Position numbers and translations under genes: made by a program. Shown here one piece after another: positions 1 to 6,648 of a stretch of DNA of 15,773 nucleotides. Under the pieces are notes generated by a model, which did not search any database, was not told where the DNA came from, and was given only the letters and a program-made list of their open reading frames with translations. Source of the stretch: an uncultured Pseudomonadota bacterium (lineage in GTDB: Bacteria; Pseudomonadota; Gammaproteobacteria; Methylococcales; Methylomonadaceae); NCBI GenBank assembly GCA_903904275.1, contig CAIVBX010000239.1, positions 1 through 15,773 on the forward strand, read 5' to 3'. The first letter of the stretch is position 1. Each line of letters starts with the position of its first letter.

Positions 1-3
1 ACT

Positions 4-897
4 ATGACAATCACAAGATACCGCTCCATTTTTTCACCATCAACGGCTGCACAACGTAAAGATAATTTTGAGAGTTATTGGATATTTACACAAAAACATG
101 GTGGAGAATTATTGGAAGATGACCGTGATTTAGCGATTAAACGTGCAAAATTGATATATTTCCAAAATAATCCAGTGAAATTAAGAACTCCATTAGTTAA
201 TCCAGAAGCCTTTTATCGTAATTATGTTGAAATGCAAGATGCTCCAGACTCATTGGACAAAATGACGTTAATGCTGACAGGTATTTATAAATTCGCACGA
301 CATGAATGGGTTGGAATTAAAGGCGCGTGGGATGTTGTTCCCAATATGAAAAATTCGCATAGTGTTGAAGATAAAATTAGTCGTATCCATTTAGCAGAAG
401 AATTTTGTCATGTTAGATTATTTGATGAAATGCTTAAAACTTGTGGTTTAGATAATGTTGAGTGGGTTCCTTTGACACCTTGGAAAGAAAAAGTGTATGA
501 ACAATTTCCAAAGTTTCCTGGTTTTTTAATGGACACGCCAGCGTTTGTGACTGAGTTAATGGGCGTAACATTCTACTTCCATTTACATCAATTATTTGAT
601 GAAGTTTTGGCAGATGAACCTGAAGTATGTGAACGATTAAAAGCATTACTTGATGAGATTACAATTGATGAAATTGCTCATGTTGGACAACGTCGGAATT
701 TCATCGGCGACATTGGTATTAAAATTTCTAAAAAACTGGTGAAACCTTTTTACACTTTGTTTTTTAATGACATTCCAGAAGTAGCTCAATTGTTTGATGT
801 TAAAAAAATGATTCAAGATGGCGAGAATTTTGATTTCAACTCTGTACCAGATTACATGGTTGAAAAAAGCTGGGTACCATCTTATTGCATAGCCTAA
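4..897 (+). CDS. Ferritin-like diiron protein, function unknown
   Basis: The 297-aa protein is mostly helical and carries the four-helix diiron signature of the ferritin-like superfamily. I see Glu101 (in FARHEWVG), an ExxH at Glu133-His136 (EEFCH), Glu184 (in FVTELMG) and a second ExxH at Glu223-His226 (DEIAH). This E/ExxH/E/ExxH order is what binds a carboxylate-bridged di-iron centre in oxygenases, oxidases and ferritins, so an O2-dependent oxidation is likely; the substrate is unknown. There is no signal peptide or membrane segment, so it is probably cytoplasmic. It converges on the minus-strand cluster with ATP-grasp, FMN reductase and SUMF1-fold genes and may serve the same pathway, but it is transcribed separately. 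The frame is open to the window edge, so the true start could lie upstream of the ATG at 4. I am confident of the fold and not of the function. Confidence 0.75.
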   Translation: MTITRYRSIFSPSTAAQRKDNFESYWIFTQKHGGELLEDDRDLAIKRAKLIYFQNNPVKLRTPLVNPEAFYRNYVEMQDAPDSLDKMTLMLTGIYKFARHEWVGIKGAWDVVPNMKNSHSVEDKISRIHLAEEFCHVRLFDEMLKTCGLDNVEWVPLTPWKEKVYEQFPKFPGFLMDTPAFVTELMGVTFYFHLHQLFDEVLADEPEVCERLKALLDEITIDEIAHVGQRRNFIGDIGIKISKKLVKPFYTLFFNDIPEVAQLFDVKKMIQDGENFDFNSVPDYMVEKSWVPSYCIA

Positions 898-937
898 TAA
901 TTGGTGGCTAATGTAATTTCATTCCGATATAACACTA

Positions 938-1000
938 TTTGTGGTCGCTAAATAAAACGACTATCAAGGCATTTGCTTCGTTTCATGCGCCGACCACAAA
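938..1000. repeat. 10-bp inverted repeat with nested inner stem
   Basis: TTTGTGGTCG (938-947) is the perfect reverse complement of CGACCACAAA (991-1000). Inside the 43-nt loop, AAACGA (955-960) pairs perfectly with TCGTTT (978-983). The structure fills the gap between two convergent genes and ends 2 nt before the ATP-grasp stop codon. It could act as a two-way terminator, but the T's lie on the 5' side of the outer stem and the A's on the 3' side, opposite to an intrinsic terminator. A small palindromic repeat element is an alternative. Confidence 0.6.
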
Positions 1001-1002
1001 AT

Positions 1003-2262
1003 TTACTGATACATTACTTCAGCAGGAATCACGTTAAGTTTGACTTGAGAAATATATAAATCTGCAAATTCTTCCGCCTGCCTTTGTGAATCACCAAAAG
1101 TCATTACATAGCCGATACGATCTGCATTTTGATAAGGATAAGATACGAAATCACCTTCCTTTTTCAGTATCTCTACATAAGCAATATTAGGGTTCATATC
1201 TGGCAGTGTGATGGACTTTAAAATACCTGGAACATAACTCACAATCCATCTTGATACTGCAAATCTATTTGTAACGGAAAATAAAGGAGTTAATGTTTTT
1301 CTAAGATGTAGATCAATTAAGTATTGATGGATAGAGAGTTGAAAGGCAACATTGAGCAAACGTGGTATTTTAGCCCCAACCAATCTTGGATTTATTTCTA
1401 CCAATTGAATGTCTTGCGATGAAACAATAAGCTCCACATGTGCTGCGCCATAATCAAAATTCAATGCGTCTAAAACTGAAAAAACATAATTCTGAATTTC
1501 TTTTACATCGTAGCGCGTGACAGGAAAACAACTGCCTTTTATAGCGGCAGACGGTTCTGGAAACATGGTTTTTTCATTGATACCAAGCATAATGTGCTGA
1601 CCATTTTGAGTAAAAGTGTCACAACCAATAAGCTGTCCTTCTACAAATCGTTCAACTAATAATCGATCATTTGCCTGAACATTAAATCCATAATCCGTTT
1701 TACATGGTAAGTAATTGTCCAGCGGGTCAATCAATGGGTTCAAATCATTAGGCGTTAGAAATTTCATAATGTTTTGAGAACCATAACCATCACTTGGTTT
1801 CACGATGACAGGAAATCCAAGGGTTTCAACAGCATCGCGTAATTGTTCATTATTTAACGCCAATCTAAATTCAGGTTGCTTTATTTTTTGACGCTCAAGT
1901 ATCGTTCTAACTGTAAATTTATCGCGTAAATTTTGAGCAGATTCCACATTTAAAAAACAAAGCCCCAGCCTTTCCGCTAGCTTCGCCGTTTCGATAATAC
2001 GAATATCAATTAAACATAAAATGGCATCGAATGGATTTTGATGATGAATTTCCAGTGCTTTCTTTTCAACTTCATCGTAATCAAACGGTTTAATTTCGAT
2101 TATACGTTTTACTAAAATCAGGTACTTATCAAAAGTTCCATTTTTTTTATACAGTAAAATATCGGTGGTGAAAAAAGTTATATCATGACCAAGAGACACG
2201 GCTGCTTCGAGGATGTCAAAATCATTTCCACCTGGAACTTCTATCAATAAAAAATGAGCCAT
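1003..2262 (-). CDS. ATP-grasp carboxylate-amine ligase
   Basis: This 419-aa protein is an ATP-grasp enzyme of the carboxylate-amine/amino-acid ligase kind. The order is an N-terminal Rossmann-like pre-ATP-grasp domain (about 1-105), a linker helix (RDKFTVRTILE, 113-123), the ATP-binding half with VIVKPSDGYGSQN (152-164, Lys155), LLVERFVEGQLIG (201-213), and the Mg-binding segment with Glu277 and LVEINPR (287-293; Glu289, Asn291). Family members activate a carboxylate as acyl phosphate and couple it to an amine or thiol, often making dipeptides or modifying peptides. It is the last gene of the minus-strand cluster and its ATG overlaps the stop of the SUMF1-fold gene (TAATG), which indicates translational coupling. 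The about 120-residue C-terminal extension (300-419) resembles those of L-amino-acid ligases. The substrate cannot be read from sequence. Confidence 0.85.
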   Translation of the reverse strand: MAHFLLIEVPGGNDFDILEAAVSLGHDITFFTTDILLYKKNGTFDKYLILVKRIIEIKPFDYDEVEKKALEIHHQNPFDAILCLIDIRIIETAKLAERLGLCFLNVESAQNLRDKFTVRTILERQKIKQPEFRLALNNEQLRDAVETLGFPVIVKPSDGYGSQNIMKFLTPNDLNPLIDPLDNYLPCKTDYGFNVQANDRLLVERFVEGQLIGCDTFTQNGQHIMLGINEKTMFPEPSAAIKGSCFPVTRYDVKEIQNYVFSVLDALNFDYGAAHVELIVSSQDIQLVEINPRLVGAKIPRLLNVAFQLSIHQYLIDLHLRKTLTPLFSVTNRFAVSRWIVSYVPGILKSITLPDMNPNIAYVEILKKEGDFVSYPYQNADRIGYVMTFGDSQRQAEEFADLYISQVKLNVIPAEVMYQ

Positions 2263-3269
2263 TAAAATTCCTCAACTAATCTAAATCCCATTGTGTAGGT
2301 AGTAGATTTAGGATTGTGACCATGACGGCGTTTTGTTCTCGCTAAATCACGAAATCTCGCAAAACTACCTCCTCTTGCGATACGATAACTACCGTGAATT
2401 TCACTTAAATGATCGTTAATTTTTACGCCATTTGGATAAGGTGCATAATCCGAAGAAACATACTCTTCTACATTACCCGCCATGTCGTATACGCCAAAAA
2501 CAGATTCACCACCATGAAAGATGCCTACAGGAGAGCTACTGAAAAAACCCGTTTCACAGGTATTTGCCAAATCCGCATCAAATTCTTCTCCCCACGGAAA
2601 CTCACGTCCTTCAAAGCCAGCGGCAGCAAATTCCCATTCACTTTCTGTTGGTAATCGGAAATTACGTCCTGTTTCAGCTGTGAGCCATTGGGCATAAGCA
2701 TCACAGGCTTGTGCAGATAGCGTATAAACCGGATGATTTGCACGTTCTATTGGAAATAGACAGAAAGTCCAGCTACTTGGAATTTCAGGATAATTAGTCG
2801 CTATTAAAAAATCTCGATATTCTTGATTAGTTACTGGATATTGACCTATTCGATAATCATTTAATAAAATTTCATGTCTTGGACATTCTTTACGAATCCA
2901 TGATTCATCTAATCCCAATTTATCAAAAGTGGTCATTACTTTAACCACATCGCTTTCTTTCAGTCCTATCATCGCTCTACCACCAGAAATATTTATCATA
3001 TTTGGATTTCGAGTGTTTATTCTTGGGTCTCCAAGTAATGAAAGCAGATTCCCTGCAACAAAACGCTTTTCTAAAGAAGACCCCCTATCTTCTACACAAG
3101 TAACTAACGCATCTTTATTGAAGTTTTTTAATTCCTCATAAATACCGCTTGCTTGAATTGTTAATCTATCCGTTACATAGTGTTCAGGTAAGCCAAGACG
3201 TTCTCTGTCTGTCATGTTACCGCACAAAACAGTGTTAAATTCAGGACAATGATAACTACGATTAACCAT
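2262..3269 (-). CDS. SUMF1/FGE-fold protein without catalytic cysteines
   Basis: Of 335 aa, the C-terminal about 245 residues form an FGE-sulfatase (SUMF1, C-type-lectin-like) domain. Landmarks are MINISGG (91-97), YPVTNQEYRDFL (144-155), HPVYTLSAQACDAYAQWL (179-196), FRLPTESEWEFAAAG (204-218), FPWGEEF (224-230), VYDMAGNVEEY (260-270), ARGGSF (298-303) and TMGFRLVE (326-333). The N-terminal segment has a HEAT-like helix (EKRFVAGNLLSLLGDPRI, 67-84) often seen before such domains. True formylglycine-generating enzymes carry two Cys shortly after the RGGS motif. Here that stretch reads FARFRDLARTKRRH, with no Cys, so it is not a canonical sulfatase activator. PvdO/NirV-like or EgtB/OvoA-like chemistry, or a binding role, is more likely. 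The start at 3269 is supported by GAGG 7-8 nt upstream. It lies 26 nt after the FMN reductase and overlaps the ATP-grasp gene. Confidence 0.85.
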   Translation of the reverse strand: MVNRSYHCPEFNTVLCGNMTDRERLGLPEHYVTDRLTIQASGIYEELKNFNKDALVTCVEDRGSSLEKRFVAGNLLSLLGDPRINTRNPNMINISGGRAMIGLKESDVVKVMTTFDKLGLDESWIRKECPRHEILLNDYRIGQYPVTNQEYRDFLIATNYPEIPSSWTFCLFPIERANHPVYTLSAQACDAYAQWLTAETGRNFRLPTESEWEFAAAGFEGREFPWGEEFDADLANTCETGFFSSSPVGIFHGGESVFGVYDMAGNVEEYVSSDYAPYPNGVKINDHLSEIHGSYRIARGGSFARFRDLARTKRRHGHNPKSTTYTMGFRLVEEF

Positions 3270-3295
3270 GACACTACCTCTTTTAATTTTTATAT

Positions 3296-3886
3296 TTAAA
3301 GTGAAACCATTGAAATGCTATCCACAATTTTTTCAAAATGAAAAAGAGTAATGGAGATGTCGTTTGCACGTTTTTTATCAATTAAACTACCATCATCATT
3401 CCAAGCCTCTTGAGCAAAGGTCAGGGAAATTTGTTCAGGCATTATTAAACTTCCTAGATAAGTAAATAGAAGTCGTGTACTTTGTAGACCAAGCAATCCT
3501 CCAGAAGTTCCAGGTGTTGCACAAGCCAATAAAACAGGTTTGTAATAAAGCGGTGATGATGAGTAATGTTGCCCTGGCAATATACGCGATAATCTGGATA
3601 CCCAATCCATGGTATTTTTTAAATACGGACTTACTGAACCGTTATATTCTGGACTGACGATAATTAAACCATCTGCATCTTTAAATTTTTTGTGAATATC
3701 TTTTACTTTATCAATTAAGACCGTATTTTGTTCGTCATCCTGATTAAACAAAGGAAATTGAATATCATCAGGCTCGATTATCTCAACAATAAATTGTTGT
3801 TGTAATTGGGAACATAAGTAATAAGCGAGTTGCCGATTTAAAGACGATTTTCTTTGACTTGCGGGAAAAATCAGTATTTTTTTCAA
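3296..3886 (-). CDS. NAD(P)H-dependent FMN reductase, flavodoxin-like
   Basis: A 196-aa flavodoxin-fold flavin reductase of the NADPH-dependent FMN reductase family (ChrR/YieF/azoreductase-like). The N-terminal phosphate-binding loop is PASQRKSSLN (8-17), and the flavin-contact motif SPEYNGSVSPYLKNTMDW spans 78-95. It would transfer hydride from NAD(P)H to FMN or quinone-like substrates in the cytoplasm, and in this cluster could supply reduced flavin or electrons to a partner enzyme. The initiation codon is TTG: AGGAA at 3896-3900 (minus strand) sits 9 nt upstream, and the first in-frame codons after it give the conserved strand KKILIFPAS, so no ATG start is available without losing the fold. 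It is 20 nt from the WD40 gene and 26 nt from the SUMF1-fold gene. The family call is firm; the role in the pathway is inferred. Confidence 0.88.
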   Translation of the reverse strand: MKKILIFPASQRKSSLNRQLAYYLCSQLQQQFIVEIIEPDDIQFPLFNQDDEQNTVLIDKVKDIHKKFKDADGLIIVSPEYNGSVSPYLKNTMDWVSRLSRILPGQHYSSSPLYYKPVLLACATPGTSGGLLGLQSTRLLFTYLGSLIMPEQISLTFAQEAWNDDGSLIDKKRANDISITLFHFEKIVDSISMVSL

Positions 3887-3906
3887 AATTAAATGTTCCT
3901 AAAGAT

Positions 3907-5598
3907 TTACATCAAACTAACAGGATATATCTCACCATTGTACGAAGAAGCAATAAAGCACTTCTGTTCATAATGATAAGTAATGGATGAAATACCATGT
4001 GCTGTTGGACGTTGAAAAATTGTCCAATTTTTAGTGTGTAAATCAAACCCTGCTATTGTTCCGCCATAACTTCCTGACAATAAAAACGAGCCGTCATCGT
4101 TAGCACACAAACATTTGATGGAATTCAAATGTGGTGACAAATAACTTTCTTCAACACCATCAGACCAGATTTTTAATTGTTTATCACGAGAAACTGTGGC
4201 GAATCGATTTGTTCCCACCCTGCAACAAGCGTTTATAATTTTTTCATGGGCATGTGTAATTTTTGAAATGAGTTTGAAATCAAAACTGTGCCAAGCAATT
4301 TCAGTCGATGCACAAACTGAAAATAGATACTGCTCATTCACCGATATACCTTTAATTGCATTATCATAAATTTTAATTTCATGTATAAATTCTGTACTAC
4401 CATCAGCGAGAATAGAAAAAATAAGCATCTCTCCCGTATAGCTGCCAATAGCAATATAAGGTTGCTTTTCTCGATAGAACACTACGCCACAATTTAGAGG
4501 CGAATGGTGTTTGTAAAGTATCTCACCACTTTTTACATCAAATAATTGACCTAATTGACCACCTGCATATAAATTTGCGCCTACCATTACCAAAAAATTA
4601 CATAAACTTTGTAAATTTTTTAAAATCTGTCCATCTTTGAACACCACACCAGAATCTCCCACAGTGTAAATAGAGCCTTGGTGATAAGAAATAGCGTTGA
4701 TGCCATCCCCAGCTTCTACGCCGCTAAGATCCCAACTTTTCTTTTGCATATCGTATAAAGCATACGTTGTCCCAAAAGTGCCTAGTACCAATTTATCACC
4801 ATCCAATAACGCTGCTGCCCTTGCCCAAATCAGAGGTGGAATATGAGTTCGTTGAGTTTTTACCAATATGCCAGTGCTATCAATTTGCCAAAAAATTAAC
4901 TCTTGGTCATAACTTAAACTGGCAATTAACTGATATTTTTTACAATAAACGATTTTTTTGATGCCCGCTTGATGAGCTTGATGGTAAGAATTTCCCGCTT
5001 CACTAATGATAACAATTCGACCAAAATCATCCCCTGCAATAATACGCCCCAGAGAATCTATAACTATAGTATCTGTTCTGACTTCAAGATGATGACAAGA
5101 AATTCCCACACCACCATCAACATCCCATTCTCTAACGCTTCCATCTACACTTGACGAAATTAGCCTTCTACCATCTTCACTCCAAAGTAGAGAAATAATA
5201 TTTCCAGTATGCCCCAAGAAGGTTTTAACACATTGACCAGAAATATCGAAAACGCGCACGGCTTTGTCTAAGGCGCATGTGGCTATTAACGTATCGTCAG
5301 GAGAGAAAACCGCCATATCGACATCATCTTCATGCTCCGTCAAAATAGACTGCAACCGCATAGAAGGAACTTGCCAAATACGAACTGAATAATCACTGCT
5401 CGCACTAGCAAGTAATTTTCCATCTGAACTAAATACACAATGGTTAACTAAGTGATCATGCGTTCCCTGTGCTAAAGGTTTTTTCGTCAAGGCATCCCAC
5501 AAAATAACTCGATTATCGTAACCACTCGTTGCAATATAAGAGCGGTAAGTTGCAACCGCACTAATAGGTCCTGTATGTTTCATGTGTACTGGTTTCAT
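3907..5598 (-). CDS. WD40-repeat beta-propeller protein
   Basis: This 563-aa protein consists almost entirely of WD40-like repeats. Clear units end in NRVILWD, YSVRIWQ, KAVRVFD and GSVREWD in the N-terminal third, and KQLKIWS and GGTIAGFD near the C-terminus; the middle repeats are degenerate. The count suggests two propellers. There is no signal peptide and no fused catalytic, kinase or protease domain. WD40 propellers are scaffolds, so a plausible job is to bring together the small repeat proteins and the enzymes of the same cluster, but nothing in the sequence names a partner. The start at 5598 has no good Shine-Dalgarno sequence; an in-frame ATG five codons later (5583) is an alternative. 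Standalone WD40 genes beside a SUMF1-fold gene are unusual in compact operons. The fold call is firm and the function unknown. Confidence 0.87.
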   Translation of the reverse strand: MKPVHMKHTGPISAVATYRSYIATSGYDNRVILWDALTKKPLAQGTHDHLVNHCVFSSDGKLLASASSDYSVRIWQVPSMRLQSILTEHEDDVDMAVFSPDDTLIATCALDKAVRVFDISGQCVKTFLGHTGNIISLLWSEDGRRLISSSVDGSVREWDVDGGVGISCHHLEVRTDTIVIDSLGRIIAGDDFGRIVIISEAGNSYHQAHQAGIKKIVYCKKYQLIASLSYDQELIFWQIDSTGILVKTQRTHIPPLIWARAAALLDGDKLVLGTFGTTYALYDMQKKSWDLSGVEAGDGINAISYHQGSIYTVGDSGVVFKDGQILKNLQSLCNFLVMVGANLYAGGQLGQLFDVKSGEILYKHHSPLNCGVVFYREKQPYIAIGSYTGEMLIFSILADGSTEFIHEIKIYDNAIKGISVNEQYLFSVCASTEIAWHSFDFKLISKITHAHEKIINACCRVGTNRFATVSRDKQLKIWSDGVEESYLSPHLNSIKCLCANDDGSFLLSGSYGGTIAGFDLHTKNWTIFQRPTAHGISSITYHYEQKCFIASSYNGEIYPVSLM

Positions 5599-5645
5599 TT
5601 AGTGAATAGGACAGCGAATTTATTAAATCCACAAAAATAAAAAAT

Positions 5646-5996
5646 CTAAGCCACATTTAAATTCGAACGTTGTTCGCTCAGTATTGAGGAAAAGGACGCT
5701 CCCGATTCTTTATTGCCATGATGATTTACTGAATGTATCGCTGATATAGCATTTTTTGCTGCGCTAAGATTACCTGAATCCAAAGCCTGTCCTAATTTGC
5801 TAATAGGAGAATTTGCTGTTGGTGCATTTGGATTGTTTGCAATTAGTTTCGCATACGTCTGTTTAGCTGAAGATAAATCTCCTGACTGTAACTCTTGGGA
5901 TAATTGTTTAAATTTCTGATTATTTTGCTGCCATACATTTGAATTGCTTGGCTGTAATACATTCGAGTTTGTAGATGATGCGACAGACATACCCAT
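5646..5996 (-). CDS. Small two-repeat helical protein (paralog B)
   Basis: A 116-aa protein of unknown function, paralogous to the gene just upstream (6100-6435). Both begin MGM, have a Ser/Thr/Asn-rich leader, then a WQQN motif (WQQNNQKF here) followed by two copies of a helix-turn-helix repeat: QLSQELQSGDLSSAKQTYAKL and, about 32 residues later, KLGQALDSGNLSAAKNAI. The pattern L-x2-aL-x-SG(D/N)-L-x2-A resembles a half-TPR and occurs in small hypothetical proteins of many proteobacteria. The C-terminal tail (about 90-116) is Ser/Asn/His-rich and not shared with the paralog. The ribosome binding site is excellent (CAGGAGG, 5 nt before ATG), suggesting strong expression. It is 47 nt upstream of the WD40 gene. 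It may be a structural, cargo or substrate protein for the enzymes downstream; that is inference. Confidence 0.7.
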   Translation of the reverse strand: MGMSVASSTNSNVLQPSNSNVWQQNNQKFKQLSQELQSGDLSSAKQTYAKLIANNPNAPTANSPISKLGQALDSGNLSAAKNAISAIHSVNHHGNKESGASFSSILSEQRSNLNVA

Positions 5997-6052
5997 AAAA
6001 ACCTCCTGAAAAACATTGACTAAGAATTAAGTTAAAAATGAATGAAAACAAC

Positions 6053-6087
6053 TGCGCGACTAAAACAAATACAGACGTAGCCGCGCA
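6053..6087 (-). other. Intercistronic hairpin between the two small genes
   Basis: TGCGCG (6053-6058) and CGCGCA (6082-6087) are perfect reverse complements with a 23-nt loop. On the minus-strand transcript the stem is followed by GUUGUUUUC, a weak U-rich tail. It lies in the 103-nt gap after the first small gene and could be a partial terminator or mRNA-stabilising hairpin that raises the first gene product over the rest. Confidence 0.4.
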
Positions 6088-6099
6088 ATTTATTACAGT

Positions 6100-6435
6100 T
6101 TAAGCAGTCACATGAAAAGTAGATCGATCTGGAAGTCTGTAATCGTTGTTTTGATTACCTTGAGCATAGTTAGGTTGCAACGCCGAAAAAAGCTGGCTGG
6201 CAGCATTGATATTGCCTGATTGCAACGCATTTCCTAATTTCCCCAATGGTGAATTGTCAGACATAGCGTTCTGATTTACCGTCAGGTTTGAAAAAGTCTG
6301 TTGAGCAGCAGGCAAATTACCTGACTGCAAAGCCTGAGCTAATTGATCTAATACTTGACGATTTTGTTGCCAAATAGACGCACCACCTGTTACTTGCTGT
6401 GTTGACGTACTAACGTCTCGAACACCCATACCCAT
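6100..6435 (-). CDS. Small two-repeat helical protein (paralog A), first gene of cluster
   Basis: A 111-aa protein of unknown function, first in the minus-strand cluster. After an MGM start and a Ser/Thr/Val-rich leader it has IWQQNRQVLDQLAQALQSGN and a second, related helix pair (LGKLGNALQSGNINAASQL) about 30 residues on, matching paralog B motif for motif. The spacer between repeats ends in NSPLGKLG here and NSPISKLG in B, so the pair arose by gene duplication. The C-terminus is short and charged (YRLPDRSTFHVTA). The Shine-Dalgarno sequence is very strong (AGGGGG, about 5 nt before the ATG), and a sigma-28-like promoter and 5' hairpin precede it. There is no signal peptide, no transmembrane segment and no Cys. 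The double strong-RBS arrangement ahead of enzyme genes resembles abundant substrate or structural proteins, but no function can be assigned. Confidence 0.7.
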   Translation of the reverse strand: MGMGVRDVSTSTQQVTGGASIWQQNRQVLDQLAQALQSGNLPAAQQTFSNLTVNQNAMSDNSPLGKLGNALQSGNINAASQLFSALQPNYAQGNQNNDYRLPDRSTFHVTA

Positions 6436-6458
6436 AACACCCCCTATAAAAATTCATT

Positions 6459-6485
6459 AAAAAACTGCGTGGGAAATTGTCCCAC
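6459..6485 (-). promoter_or_regulatory. 5'-leader hairpin with T-run
   Basis: On the minus strand GTGGGA (6485-6480) pairs perfectly with TCCCAC (6474-6469) across a 5-nt loop, then GCAG and six T's follow, ending 24 nt before the start codon of the first small gene. The shape is that of a short intrinsic terminator or attenuator in the leader. Because the candidate -10 lies just upstream, the hairpin would sit at the very 5' end of the mRNA and might instead protect it. Confidence 0.45.
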
Positions 6486-6491
6486 AAAAAG

Positions 6492-6518
6492 TTATCGGCA
6501 AACAAGAAATTTTCTTAA
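6492..6518 (-). promoter_or_regulatory. Candidate sigma-28 (FliA-type) promoter
   Basis: The minus strand contains GCCGATAA (6499-6492), an exact match to the enterobacterial sigma-28 -10 consensus, with TTAAGAAA 11 nt upstream at the -35 position (half of the TAAAGTTT consensus). Transcription would start near 6485 and run into the two small genes and their cluster. Proximity to a divergent chemotaxis receptor fits motility-type control, but the -35 is weak, so this is a candidate only. Confidence 0.4.
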
Positions 6519-6541
6519 ATTAAAAAATTTTAAAGTCTTAG

Positions 6542-6555
6542 GGTGTTGAAACACC
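6542..6555. promoter_or_regulatory. Perfect 14-bp palindrome, possible operator
   Basis: GGTGTT-GA-AACACC is a perfect inverted repeat with 6-bp arms and a 2-bp centre. It lies in the 213-bp gap between the divergent small-protein cluster and the MCP gene, 94 bp before the MCP start. It has the size of a dimeric repressor/activator site; no cognate regulator is visible in the window. Confidence 0.4.
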
Positions 6556-6648
6556 TACGTTTAAATGAACTATGTCATAAAACCTACTTTTTACGTTGCT
6601 ATCATCTATTCCAATTATTTCAATAACGTACAACGGAAATAGCATTTT

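Noticed and set aside
434..646. 70-codon minus-strand frame in the ferritin-like gene
   Set aside because: It is antisense to conserved diiron-ligand codons and has no RBS or recognisable product.
938..1000. Classical intrinsic terminator between the convergent genes
   Set aside because: The stem is T-rich on its 5' side and A-rich on its 3' side, and no T-run follows in either direction; it is kept only as an inverted repeat.
2262..3269. Genuine formylglycine-generating sulfatase activator
   Set aside because: The two catalytic Cys after RGGS are missing and no sulfatase gene is nearby.
6575..6625. Sigma-28 promoter for the MCP gene
   Set aside because: TAAAACCT with GCTATCAT at a 12-nt spacing matches the -10 consensus at only three of eight positions, too weak to annotate.
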